The notes under the pieces: model-generated
What the model saw: only the letters and a program-made list of their open reading frames with translations
What the model was told of the DNA's origin: nothing
Databases searched by the model: none
Assembly (NCBI GenBank): GCA_024401825.1
Contig: JAKSKF010000001.1
Coordinates: forward strand, 47,322-111,321
Length of the DNA: 64,000 nucleotides
Direction: 5' to 3'
Source of the DNA: Bacteroidales bacterium
GTDB taxonomy: Bacteria > Bacteroidota > Bacteroidia > Bacteroidales > UBA932
Position numbers and translations under genes: made by a program
In this document: positions 46,355 through 54,777 of the stretch, in pieces
Position numbering within the stretch: position 1 is the stretch's first letter
Layout of the letters: every line of letters starts with the position of its first letter

Positions 46355-46759
46355 TCAGGACTGTCTGCTCATCAGGTCCACCATACTCTGGAGGGTCCTT
46401 ACGTTGTTTTGGAGCGACTCTATGAGTTTTTCCCTGTCTTTCAGTTTCTCGTTCAAGTCGCTGATTCGGGATTCATAGTATTCGGTAAGCGAGCTGATTT
46501 TTTCCTCATAGTTCTGTATCTCCCTGAGCGTGTCCTCGTCGGCCTGCCTCGGCGTGTAGCCGAGCACCACTTCCTCTTCCGCCTTTCCGGAGAGTTCGGC
46601 CATCCTGCTGATATGGTTGCTGTACACTTTCGTCTCCCCTTTTTCAAGATTCCGGTAGGCCGTTCTCGAAATTCCCAGTTTGTCTGCCATTTCCTTCTGC
46701 GTAAGCCCCATATCCTTGCGGACTTTCCGGATGTTTTGTTTTACTGAATTGCTGTCCAT
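46355..46759 (-). CDS. XRE-family transcriptional regulator with coiled-coil tail
   Basis: A 134-residue regulator. The N-terminal helix-turn-helix (about 8-60: MGLTQKEMADKLGISRTAYRNLEKGE) is followed by a coiled coil (about 75-130: LREIQNYEEKISSLTEYYESRISDL) that probably dimerises it. A perfect 8-bp inverted repeat overlaps its -7 element, so it is likely autoregulated. The target genes are unknown; the diverging 64-aa gene and EF-G2 gene are close by. Confidence 0.88.
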   Translation of the reverse strand: MDSNSVKQNIRKVRKDMGLTQKEMADKLGISRTAYRNLEKGETKVYSNHISRMAELSGKAEEEVVLGYTPRQADEDTLREIQNYEEKISSLTEYYESRISDLNEKLKDREKLIESLQNNVRTLQSMVDLMSRQS

Positions 46760-46760
46760 A

Positions 46761-46790
46761 ACTTTTGCTTTTTAAGTGGGGGCAAAAGTA
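46761..46790 (-). promoter_or_regulatory. XRE gene promoter and inverted-repeat operator
   Basis: ACTTTTGC (46761-46768) and GCAAAAGT (46782-46789) are exact reverse complements with a 13-nt spacer. The right arm overlaps the -7 element TACTTTTG (reverse complement of 46783-46790) and the left arm lies just before the start codon, the layout of an autorepressor operator. Confidence 0.6.
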
Positions 46791-46959
46791 TTTGAAGCAT
46801 TGTTAAATTTCGGACAAGAAAATATTGTCAAAGGCAATAAATTATTTGCATTGACATTAAAAAAAAGATAAAACGGCTTAAACCACATTGTTAACTACGC
46901 AGAATTCTTGTTCTTTTCCGGATTTAGAGTCACTTTTGCTTTGCATAAAAGACAAGATT

Positions 46960-47154
46960 ATGGAAACAATTATGAAAAATTTCGAGCGCTTTGCGCATCT
47001 GATGGAAAACGGCGCGGCCGTCATCAATCCCTACCTGAACTTTGAAACCGTCTGCAGGGTACTGAAAGAATCCCCTTCTGACCTGAATGATTTGCTGCTG
47101 GAAGAATTGGGCTACAGCGGAGATGAAATTATTGCCTCTTATCGTGGGGAATAG
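46960..47154 (+). CDS. Small helical protein, Bacteroidales-type (64 aa)
   Basis: From the ATG at 46960 the protein has 64 residues (METIMKNFERFAHLMENG...). The second half (NFETVCRVLKESPSDLNDLLLEELGYSG) has the look of the helical N-terminal segment of Bacteroidales AraC-type regulators, but there is no DNA-binding tail. It is cytoplasmic and lies between the XRE gene and the EF-G2 gene. An upstream in-frame ATG (46888) would add 24 poorly conserved-looking residues. Function unknown. Confidence 0.6.
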   Translation: METIMKNFERFAHLMENGAAVINPYLNFETVCRVLKESPSDLNDLLLEELGYSGDEIIASYRGE

Positions 47155-47167
47155 ATTCCTTTTTTAT

Positions 47168-47175
47168 TATATTTG
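47168..47175 (+). promoter_or_regulatory. EF-G2 gene -7 element (TATATTTG)
   Basis: TATATTTG matches TAnnTTTG and lies 34 nt before the ATG at 47210, giving a leader of about 27 nt, longer than its neighbours and possibly regulatory. Confidence 0.65.
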
Positions 47176-47209
47176 CAAACTTTGAAATTATTGATAAAAC
47201 CACTATAAA

Positions 47210-49321
47210 ATGAAAGATTACAAAACCCAAGACATCCGTAACGTGGTTCTTCTCGGCGCGACAAAATCCGGAAAGACCACGTTGGCAGAGGCAATGCTTT
47301 TCGAAGGAAAAGTGATTGACAGGCGAGGAACGGTTGAAGACAAGAACACCGTCTCCGACAACACTGAAATCGAAAAAATGAACCAGAGGTCCATCTATGC
47401 ATCTCCGCTTTACGCAGAGTTTATGGACAAGAAAATCAACATTCTGGACGCTCCCGGTTCTGACGATTTCATAGGCGGGGCCTATGCGGGACTTACCGTT
47501 TGTGAAAGCGGCGTTCTGGTCATCAACGCTCAGCAGGGCGTGGAAGTAGGTACGGAGAACATCCTCCGCATAGCGGAGGCGCGCAAGCTCCCCCTCATTA
47601 TCGCGGCCAACCAGCTGGATGCCGAGAAGGCCGACTGGGACAATTTCCAGGCTTCCCTCAAGGAGTCTTTGGGTGGAAAGTTCATCAATATCCAGTTCCC
47701 CGTGAACGCCGGCATCAGCTTCAACGGATTCGTGGACGTTCTCACAATGAAGTTCTATCGTTTCAAGGACGACAAGGGAACCCGTGAGGACCTCGAAATT
47801 CCCGCAGAGTACGCTGACCAAGCGGAACTCTACCGCAATGAACTCATAGAGAAGGTTGCAGAGTATGACGACGCCCTTATGGAGAAATTCTTCGCGGAGG
47901 GAACCCTCACTGAAGATGAAATACGCAAGGGCCTCGGCATAGGCGTGGCAAACGGGGAGGTCTATCCCGTATTCTGCGTCAGCGGCAAGAAGGACATCGG
48001 TGTCAAGAGACTTCTCGAATTCATCAAGAACGTCGCTCCCGCTCCTCAGAGCAAGGAATCCGGAGCTGCATCCCTGTTCATTTACAAGAGCGCCGTCGAG
48101 CCTCACCTCGGAGAAGTTTCCTTCTTCAAGGTTATGAGCGGAACAATCTCCACGGGAATAGACCTTGAAGACCCTGTTTCCGGAAACAAGGAGCGCCTTT
48201 CAGCCATCTATGCGGTAGCCGGTCTCAAGAAGGAGACTGTCACCAGCCTCAATGCCGGAGACTTCGGCTGCGTGGTAAAGCTCAAGAGCGGCAAGTCCGA
48301 CACGACCCTTTCCGCCATAGGCTCAGGTATCCAGTATGACAAGATTCAGTATCCTGCTCCCAAGTACCGTTGCGCCATCAAGGCCAAGGTTCAGCAGGAT
48401 GAGCAGAAACTCGGAGAGGCGCTCAAGAAGATTTCTTCCCAGGATGCCACGGTTTGCGTGGAATACTCGAAGGAACTTCGCCAGACAATTCTCAGCGGCA
48501 ACGGAGAGCAGCACATCAACGTTGTCAAGTGGCTTATCAATAACGAATACGGCCTGGAAGTGGAACTTTTCGCTCCCAAGGTACCCTATCGTGAAACCAT
48601 CACCAAGACCGCGACAGCCCAGTACCGTCACAAGAAACAGTCCGGCGGCGCAGGCCAGTTCGGTGAGGTTCACCTGCTAGTATGTCCTGCCGAAGGAGAA
48701 CTCAACACCAAGTTCAAGATTGACGGAAAGGACACTCAGCTCAACGTCAAGACTCAGGACATTTCCGAAATGGAGTGGGGCGGCAAACTGGAATTCTACA
48801 ACTGCGTGGTTGGTGGCGCCATCGACCTCGGATTCATGCCCGCAATTCTCAAGGGTATCAAGGAAAAGATGACCGAAGGTCCTCTCACCGGTTCTTATGC
48901 CCGTGACATCCGCGTGTTTGTCTATGACGGAAAGATGCACCCGGTCGACTCAAAGGAAATCGCGTTCATCATAGCGGGCCGCAACGCATTCAAGGAAGCG
49001 TTCCGCAATGCGGGCCCGAAGATTCTCGAGCCTATCTACAACGTTGAGGTCATGACCCCTTCAGAGTATCAGGGAGCAGTTATGTCCGACCTCCAGAACC
49101 GCCGTGGCATCCTCGGCGATATGGGCGCGGACAAGGGCTTCGCAATCCTCAAGGCACGCGTGCCTCTGGCAGAACTCTACCGTTATTCCACAACCCTGAG
49201 CTCGCTGACTTCAGGTTCGGCGACCTTCACTATGGAATTCGCGGATTATCAGCCCGTACCTGCTGACGTTCAGGTAAAACTCCTTGCGGAATACGCAGCT
49301 CAGGATACAGAGGAAGACTAA
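47210..49321 (+). CDS. Elongation factor G paralogue EF-G2 (GTPase residues altered)
   Basis: A 703-residue EF-G-like protein with all five domains. The G1 loop is kept (GATKSGKTT, 16-24), but switch I reads RSIYA (60-64) where canonical EF-G has RGITI, so the magnesium-binding Thr is Tyr63; switch II reads DAPGSDDF (80-87) where the consensus is DTPGHVDF, so the catalytic His is Ser84; G4 is NQLD (134-137) instead of NKxD. An EF-G2 without GTPase activity, used in nutrient-poor conditions, is known from Bacteroides thetaiotaomicron; this looks like its counterpart. aspS follows 10 bp downstream. Confidence 0.92.
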   Translation: MKDYKTQDIRNVVLLGATKSGKTTLAEAMLFEGKVIDRRGTVEDKNTVSDNTEIEKMNQRSIYASPLYAEFMDKKINILDAPGSDDFIGGAYAGLTVCESGVLVINAQQGVEVGTENILRIAEARKLPLIIAANQLDAEKADWDNFQASLKESLGGKFINIQFPVNAGISFNGFVDVLTMKFYRFKDDKGTREDLEIPAEYADQAELYRNELIEKVAEYDDALMEKFFAEGTLTEDEIRKGLGIGVANGEVYPVFCVSGKKDIGVKRLLEFIKNVAPAPQSKESGAASLFIYKSAVEPHLGEVSFFKVMSGTISTGIDLEDPVSGNKERLSAIYAVAGLKKETVTSLNAGDFGCVVKLKSGKSDTTLSAIGSGIQYDKIQYPAPKYRCAIKAKVQQDEQKLGEALKKISSQDATVCVEYSKELRQTILSGNGEQHINVVKWLINNEYGLEVELFAPKVPYRETITKTATAQYRHKKQSGGAGQFGEVHLLVCPAEGELNTKFKIDGKDTQLNVKTQDISEMEWGGKLEFYNCVVGGAIDLGFMPAILKGIKEKMTEGPLTGSYARDIRVFVYDGKMHPVDSKEIAFIIAGRNAFKEAFRNAGPKILEPIYNVEVMTPSEYQGAVMSDLQNRRGILGDMGADKGFAILKARVPLAELYRYSTTLSSLTSGSATFTMEFADYQPVPADVQVKLLAEYAAQDTEED

Positions 49322-49331
49322 CAGTTTCAAA

Positions 49332-51068
49332 ATGTACAGAACTCATACTTGCGGGGAACTCCGCATAGGTGATGCGGGAAAGAAAGTCACACTGGCCGGA
49401 TGGGTGCAGCGCACCAGGAAGTTCGGCAGTATGACTTTCATCGACCTGCGTGACCGCTATGGCATCACCCAGCTTGTCCTTGACTCCGACACTGACCTCG
49501 GACGTGAATTTGTGATTCAGGTCTGCGGAGAGGTGGTGGAACGCCAGAGTAAGAATCCCAACCTTCCCACGGGTGACGTCGAAATCAAGGTTGAGAAGGT
49601 CAATGTATTGAACAAGGCTCAAACCCCTCCCTTCACCATAGAGGAAGTCTCCGACGGAGGCGAGGACATTCGCGCCAAGTACCGCTACCTGGACCTTCGC
49701 CGCGGACCTCTCCAAAGGGCTCTCGCCCTGCGTCACCGTCTGGCGCAGGAGGTACGCACATACCTTGATGCCCAGGGTTTTATGGAGATAGAGACGCCTT
49801 ATCTGATTAAATCCACTCCGGAGGGGGCGCGTGATTTCGTGGTTCCTTCAAGGATGAATCAGGGGCAGTTCTACGCTCTGCCGCAGTCTCCCCAGACTTT
49901 CAAGCAGCTTCTTATGGTTGCCGGTTACGACCGTTACTTCCAGATAGTCCGCTGCTTCAGGGACGAGGACCTTCGTGCGGACCGCCAGCCCGAGTTCACG
50001 CAGATAGACTGCGAAATGTCGTTCGTCGAACAGGAGGACGTTCTCAACACTTTCGAGGGAATGATGCTGACAATGTTCAGGAACGCCCTCGGAATTGACA
50101 TTCCCCATCCCATACCCAGGATGAGTTGGTTCGACGCTATGGACAAGTATGGTTCCGACAAGCCGGACATCAGGTTCGGAATGGAAATTCACGAGATTTC
50201 CGACCTTGTCAAGGGGCACGGGTTCAGCGTTTTCGACAACGCTCCCTATGTAGGGGCGATATGTGTCGGCGGAGCGGCGGAATACACCCGCAAGCAGCTT
50301 GACGAGCTCACGGAATGGGTGAAACGTCCTCAGGTCGGAGCGAAGGGTCTGATATATGTCAGGTTGAACTCGGACGGTGGAATAAAGTCCTCAATAGACA
50401 AGTTCTATACGGAAGAGGAATTGGAAAAGGTAGTTCGGAGCGTCGGCGCCGGGAAGGGAGACCTTGTCCTTTGCCTCTGCGGAGACAAACGCAAGACACA
50501 GACCCAATTGGGGGTACTCCGTATAGAAATGGGCAACAGACTCGGCCTGCGTGACCCCAAGGTGTTCGCACCGTTGTGGGTTGTGGACTTCCCCCTTCTG
50601 GAGTGGGACGACGAGACTTCCCGTTTCTATGCAATGCACCATCCTTTCACGGCACCCAAGCCGGAACATATGGAACTGTTCTATTCCGACAGGAAGGAGG
50701 ACCTGGAAAAGGTGTGCGCCAACGCATACGATTTTGTCCTGAACGGAACGGAACTCGGAGGAGGAAGCATCAGAATCCATCAGGCTGACGTCCAGTCCAG
50801 GATGTTCGATGTCCTGGGAATTTCCAGGGAAGATGCGGAATACAAGTTCGGATTCATCATCAACGCCTTCAAGTACGGCGCTCCTCCTCACGGAGGGCTG
50901 GCTTTCGGTTTCGACCGCCTGTGCGCCCTGTTCGGAGGCCAGGAGACCATCAGGGACTTCATCGCCTTCCCCAAGAACAATCAGGGCCGCGATGTGATGA
51001 TAGACTCTCCCTCAAGGATAGACGACGAACAGTTGGAAGAACTCAATATCGCAATCAAGACGGAATAA
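49332..51068 (+). CDS. aspS: Aspartyl-tRNA synthetase (bacterial type)
   Basis: It charges tRNA-Asp. From the ATG at 49332 there are 578 residues: N-terminal OB anticodon-binding domain ([20 protein letters not shown]), class II motif 1, motif 2 around [22 protein letters not shown], the bacterial GAD insertion (about 275-410) and motif 3 [11 protein letters not shown] longer frame from 49284 overlaps the upstream gene and is rejected. The gene follows the EF-G2 gene after 10 bp. Confidence 0.96.
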   Translation: MYRTHTCGELRIGDAGKKVTLAGWVQRTRKFGSMTFIDLRDRYGITQLVLDSDTDLGREFVIQVCGEVVERQSKNPNLPTGDVEIKVEKVNVLNKAQTPPFTIEEVSDGGEDIRAKYRYLDLRRGPLQRALALRHRLAQEVRTYLDAQGFMEIETPYLIKSTPEGARDFVVPSRMNQGQFYALPQSPQTFKQLLMVAGYDRYFQIVRCFRDEDLRADRQPEFTQIDCEMSFVEQEDVLNTFEGMMLTMFRNALGIDIPHPIPRMSWFDAMDKYGSDKPDIRFGMEIHEISDLVKGHGFSVFDNAPYVGAICVGGAAEYTRKQLDELTEWVKRPQVGAKGLIYVRLNSDGGIKSSIDKFYTEEELEKVVRSVGAGKGDLVLCLCGDKRKTQTQLGVLRIEMGNRLGLRDPKVFAPLWVVDFPLLEWDDETSRFYAMHHPFTAPKPEHMELFYSDRKEDLEKVCANAYDFVLNGTELGGGSIRIHQADVQSRMFDVLGISREDAEYKFGFIINAFKYGAPPHGGLAFGFDRLCALFGGQETIRDFIAFPKNNQGRDVMIDSPSRIDDEQLEELNIAIKTE

Positions 51069-51074
51069 GCGGAT

Positions 51075-51710
51075 ATGTTCATAATACCTTTCATCCAACT
51101 TTCTTCCGCCCTTGCCCTGAGTAAGACCTTCGATTCCCTCCCGCAGGAGAGAATTGTCTGTTGCAACTGGCCTGAAGTCACCTCGTACGTGCCTGACGTA
51201 AGGTTTTCAATGTTCCACGACGGTGAAAACATCTATATCCGGTACAGCGTGAACGAGCAGGGAACCAAGGCGGAAGTTGTGACTCCCGGAGGCCCCGTTT
51301 ACAAGGATTCCTGTATGGAATGTTTCCTTCTTCCCTCAGAAGGGGACGGCCTGTACTACAACTTTGAAGTCAACTGCATAGGGACGGTGGATTACTCCTG
51401 CCGTCGGAACAGGACGGAAACAACCGGGGCGGACAGTGAGCATATGGCTTTCGTGAAGACAGAATCCTCCCTGGGCTCCTCTCCTTTCCCTGAGAAGGAA
51501 TGCGCTCCTTACACCCTTACCGTAATCATCAACAGGAAGGCCTTTTTCCGCCACGATATAAAGAGTCTTAGGGGAAAGGAGTTCAAGATGAACGTTTACA
51601 AGTGCGGGGATGACCTCAAGGTTCCTCATTTCATAAGCTGGCAGCCCGTCAGGACGGACAAACCGGATTTCCACAGGCCCGAGTTCTTCGTGCCCGTGAA
51701 ATTCGAGTAA
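51075..51710 (+). CDS. Carbohydrate-binding CBM9-like protein
   Basis: A 211-residue beta-sandwich resembling the CBM9-like domain found alone in many Bacteroidales proteins (RFSMFHDGENIYIRYSV, DSCMECFL, YNFEVNCIGTV, ISWQP...PDFHRPEFF). The first residues look hydrophobic (MFIIPFIQLSSALALS) but do not form a convincing signal peptide. The ligand is unknown. It starts 6 bp after aspS. Confidence 0.75.
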   Translation: MFIIPFIQLSSALALSKTFDSLPQERIVCCNWPEVTSYVPDVRFSMFHDGENIYIRYSVNEQGTKAEVVTPGGPVYKDSCMECFLLPSEGDGLYYNFEVNCIGTVDYSCRRNRTETTGADSEHMAFVKTESSLGSSPFPEKECAPYTLTVIINRKAFFRHDIKSLRGKEFKMNVYKCGDDLKVPHFISWQPVRTDKPDFHRPEFFVPVKFE

Positions 51711-51729
51711 GACAGGGGTCCGGGGTTGC

Positions 51730-52362
51730 CTATATAGGGAAAAAGACAAAGACCATAGCGTCCCAGAGGGCGTGGGATATCACCAGCGCCGGGAGCAGCG
51801 CCGGCTTGATTCTGTAAATCAGGCCCCAGGCGGCTCCTGCAACCAGCGCCGCCATTATCAGCATAAAGTTGAAGGACCAGATATGTACAAGGGCGTACGT
51901 CAGGGTGGTCACGACCAATGCGGCGTCGGGGCCGAGCCTGTCTGAAACGGTTTTCTGGACATATCCCCTCCAGAACAGCTCTTCCGCCGGACCTATGAGA
52001 AAAATCAGCAGGAGAGAAATCAGTACGGCGCTTGTCCCGCCCTTTATTCCGTACACGCTGTCCACCTGGCTTCTTGCAAAAGGAAGAACAGTCTGAGACA
52101 ACTTGTCACCAATCCAGAAGACGCACCACAGGAGGACCGCAATGACAATTCCCGTCAGCAATTGAGCCGGAAGCTTTTTCACGGTCCACTCTCCGGTTCT
52201 TGTTGAAGAACGGGAAACGGCGACGGAAAGCAAGACTGCCGCAGACAGGCTCATCTTCAACCAGAAATTGCCCGAATTGCAGGTCCAGGGACTGAACATC
52301 CAGAACCACAGCGCCGCGGCCACAAGCAATGCCGCAAGGAGTCTTGAAGAACTTTTATGCAT
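51730..52362 (-). CDS. CPBP-family intramembrane metalloprotease
   Basis: A 210-residue membrane protein with about seven helices and the CPBP/Abi motifs: EELFWR (Glu127, Glu128, Arg132), His160 in ALVHIW, and HALWD (His197, Asp201). In this family the enzymes cleave prenylated or other membrane proteins, and some act in bacteriocin immunity. The ATG at 52362 is chosen because it follows the menA stop by 1 bp; the upstream extension lies inside menA. Confidence 0.86.
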   Translation of the reverse strand: MHKSSSRLLAALLVAAALWFWMFSPWTCNSGNFWLKMSLSAAVLLSVAVSRSSTRTGEWTVKKLPAQLLTGIVIAVLLWCVFWIGDKLSQTVLPFARSQVDSVYGIKGGTSAVLISLLLIFLIGPAEELFWRGYVQKTVSDRLGPDAALVVTTLTYALVHIWSFNFMLIMAALVAGAAWGLIYRIKPALLPALVISHALWDAMVFVFFPI

Positions 52363-52363
52363 A

Positions 52364-53251
52364 CTACAGGAAAGAGGCTGCCGCAATACCGGCGACAAGG
52401 AAGAGGCAGAATACCATATGAAGCCCGGCCGTTTTCTGGTCAAGCCCCACCATCGCTTCCCTTCCGACCTTGAAATATGCGGCGGCCTTCCTTATGATTC
52501 CTATGGCAATCGGAGAGGCCAGAAGGCAGGCCAGTGCCGGATAGGGCAGCAGTCCCAGAAGGCAGCTTGAAATGACGGCCACGAAGGGGATTATAATATA
52601 GACTATGAAGATTTTCACGCTTGTTTTCTCTCCGAAGAGCATAGGAAGAGTCTTGATTCCGGCTTCCCTGTCCGTGTCAATGTCGACGGTATTGTTGTCG
52701 TGAAGCACTCCGATAGTGAAGATTCCGAGCGGAATGCTTACCACCAGCGCCGACCAGTCTATGAATCCGGCGGCGACGAAGGATGTCCCGATGACGGGAA
52801 GGATTCCGAAGCAGGTGAACACGAACAAATCTCCCATCGCCCTGAACTTGAAGAAAGAGTAACTGGCGGCCAGCGCCGCACCCAGGACTCCGATGACAAG
52901 CAGTTCCAATCCCGTCAGGAAAGTGAGAACCAGTCCTATGCAGACGGCCAGGAGGAAAAGAACCGCGGAGAAACGGAGATACTCGCCGGGTTCGAACTGG
53001 TGGAAAACAAGTTGGGGAATGGCATATGCCTTCTCGTTGTCGATGCCCTTGCGATAGTCCCACCAGTCGCTGAGAACGTTTCCTGCCGCGTGGAAAAGCA
53101 CGTTGCCCACAAGCGCGAGAACGGCGCAGCCCCACCGTATGTCATATCCTTTCCAAAACAGAAATGCGGTTGCCACGACAACAGGCATTGCGGATATGGG
53201 GAAAGACCAGAATCTGGTAGTTACAAGCCAATCTTTGAAAGAGTGTTTCAT
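52364..53251 (-). CDS. menA: 1,4-dihydroxy-2-naphthoate prenyltransferase (UbiA family)
   Basis: It attaches the polyprenyl tail to dihydroxynaphthoate in menaquinone synthesis, at the inner membrane. The 295-residue protein has about nine helices and both aspartate-rich motifs: NVLSDWWD (Asn58, Asp62, Asp65) and DNNTVDIDTD (near 185-194). Menaquinone is the electron carrier of the fumarate reductase at 12-15 kb. The symbol menA is by family; other UbiA enzymes cannot be excluded. TAAGTTTG lies 28 nt upstream. Confidence 0.85.
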   Translation of the reverse strand: MKHSFKDWLVTTRFWSFPISAMPVVVATAFLFWKGYDIRWGCAVLALVGNVLFHAAGNVLSDWWDYRKGIDNEKAYAIPQLVFHQFEPGEYLRFSAVLFLLAVCIGLVLTFLTGLELLVIGVLGAALAASYSFFKFRAMGDLFVFTCFGILPVIGTSFVAAGFIDWSALVVSIPLGIFTIGVLHDNNTVDIDTDREAGIKTLPMLFGEKTSVKIFIVYIIIPFVAVISSCLLGLLPYPALACLLASPIAIGIIRKAAAYFKVGREAMVGLDQKTAGLHMVFCLFLVAGIAAASFL

Positions 53252-53279
53252 AAAGGTGTCCGTTGTTCCTTTTGGATAT

Positions 53280-53287
53280 CAAACTTA
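53280..53287 (-). promoter_or_regulatory. menA -7 element (TAAGTTTG)
   Basis: The reverse complement of CAAACTTA is TAAGTTTG, 28 nt before the menA ATG. The rest of the spacer up to 53418 holds no other clear element. Confidence 0.6.
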
Positions 53288-53418
53288 ATGAAAATCGCTG
53301 GATTTTCCGCCTGCAAAGGTCACAATTTTTTATATATGCCGCACCTCCTCTTCCTCAAAATGGAAAAATTTTCATATATTACGCTTTCTGTTGTGCAGAA
53401 ATGAAATACTCATAAGAA

Positions 53419-54777
53419 ATGATACCGGAAAAACCTTCGATTAGAGAAAAAATCGCCTATGCGCTCGGTGACGCGGCAGCCGGCGGAATTGTATGGAAAG
53501 TGATGTCCATCGCCTTTCCCCTGTTCTTTACCAACATCTTCGGGCTCACTGTTGTAGATACCGCCACTCTTATGCTTGTAGCCCGCCTTTTCGACGTGGT
53601 GACAGACCCCATAATGGGGGCCGTGGCGGACCGTACCCGCAGCCGTTGGGGAACCTACCGTCCCTGGCTCATTTTCGGAGCGGTTCCACTGGGGGTTGTG
53701 TTTGCCCTGCTGCTCTTCACTCCGGACTTTTCTCCGGCCGGCAAGCGGGTTTGGGCGTACAGCCTCTATCTGCTTATGATGGCGGTATATACGGCCGTCA
53801 ACGTGCCTTACGGCTCTCTTCTGGGAGTGATGACGGACGATGACAACGAGAAGAACAAGTTTTCTTCCTTCAGAATGGTGGGCGCCTATGCAATGGGTTT
53901 CATAACCCTTCTGTCCTTCCCATACCTGCAGAAGATGGTCGGCGGTTCCGAAGCTCACCAGTATGCAGTTCTCGCCGCCGCTCTGGGAGCCGTGGCCGCG
54001 CTGATGACACTTGCCTGCGGCCTTCTGACCAGAGAGCGCCTCAAACCTGTCAGGGCGGAGAAATTCTCCCTGAAGCCCTTTGCGGACCTGTTCAGGAACA
54101 AGCCTTGGGTGTACCTGACCCTCGCCGGAATATGCAGCAACTTCTTCAACGGGTTCCGTTATGCCGTGGCGGGCTATCTGTTCACCTATTGCCTTGGCGG
54201 GGACGTGACTTTCAACAGGCTCATAATCAACTATACCGTGTTTATGACCTTCGGCGAGGTGACCTGTATGATATTCGGTGCCCTGAGTCCGGCGTTCACC
54301 AAACTGGCCGGCTCGAAGAAAAGAGCCTTCACCCTGGCGGCGCTGATATGCGCTGTCACGTCCGTCGCGTTCTTCTTCATACCGATGAATTCCGCCTACA
54401 TCTGGCTTATGATTCTGATGGTGGTCCTGACCTCCGTCGGAATAGGATTCTATTCTCCGCTGCTGTGGTCTATGTACGCCGACGTGGCGGACTATGCCAC
54501 ACAGAAGAACGGAACTTCCTCCACGGGCCTGATATTCTCCTCCGGAACTATGGCCCAGAAATTCGGTTCCGCAATTTCCGGCGCCCTCCTGACCCTTCTG
54601 TTGGGTGTTGTGGGTTTCTCCTCCGGGAGTGACGCAAGCGGCCAGGCAGTGGTTACCATTGCCCAGGGCTGCCTTCCCGCCGTGCAGCATATGATTTGGG
54701 CCATATTCTCCCTCATCCCCGCAGCCATCGCCCTGATTATGATAGTCCTTGTAAGGCTCTATCCCATAAAGAAGTGA
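53419..54777 (+). CDS. GPH-family sugar:cation symporter
   Basis: A 452-residue, 12-helix transporter of the glycoside-pentoside-hexuronide family (MelB-like). Seen: IREKIAYALGDAAAGGI (7-23, the N-terminal GDxxxN-like element), ARLFDVVTDPIMGAVADRTRSRWG with the family Asp pair, and LLWSMYADVADYATQKNGTSSTG. It imports a mono- or oligosaccharide with Na+ or H+; the substrate is not predictable. Its stop overlaps the GTG start of the following oxidoreductase, so they are translationally coupled. Confidence 0.92.
   Translation: MIPEKPSIREKIAYALGDAAAGGIVWKVMSIAFPLFFTNIFGLTVVDTATLMLVARLFDVVTDPIMGAVADRTRSRWGTYRPWLIFGAVPLGVVFALLLFTPDFSPAGKRVWAYSLYLLMMAVYTAVNVPYGSLLGVMTDDDNEKNKFSSFRMVGAYAMGFITLLSFPYLQKMVGGSEAHQYAVLAAALGAVAALMTLACGLLTRERLKPVRAEKFSLKPFADLFRNKPWVYLTLAGICSNFFNGFRYAVAGYLFTYCLGGDVTFNRLIINYTVFMTFGEVTCMIFGALSPAFTKLAGSKKRAFTLAALICAVTSVAFFFIPMNSAYIWLMILMVVLTSVGIGFYSPLLWSMYADVADYATQKNGTSSTGLIFSSGTMAQKFGSAISGALLTLLLGVVGFSSGSDASGQAVVTIAQGCLPAVQHMIWAIFSLIPAAIALIMIVLVRLYPIKK

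Noticed and set aside
53410-54690. Minus-strand open frame of 426 codons
   Set aside because: It is antisense to the GPH transporter, has no family motifs and is rich in Gly, His and Gln as expected from reading a GC-rich gene backwards.
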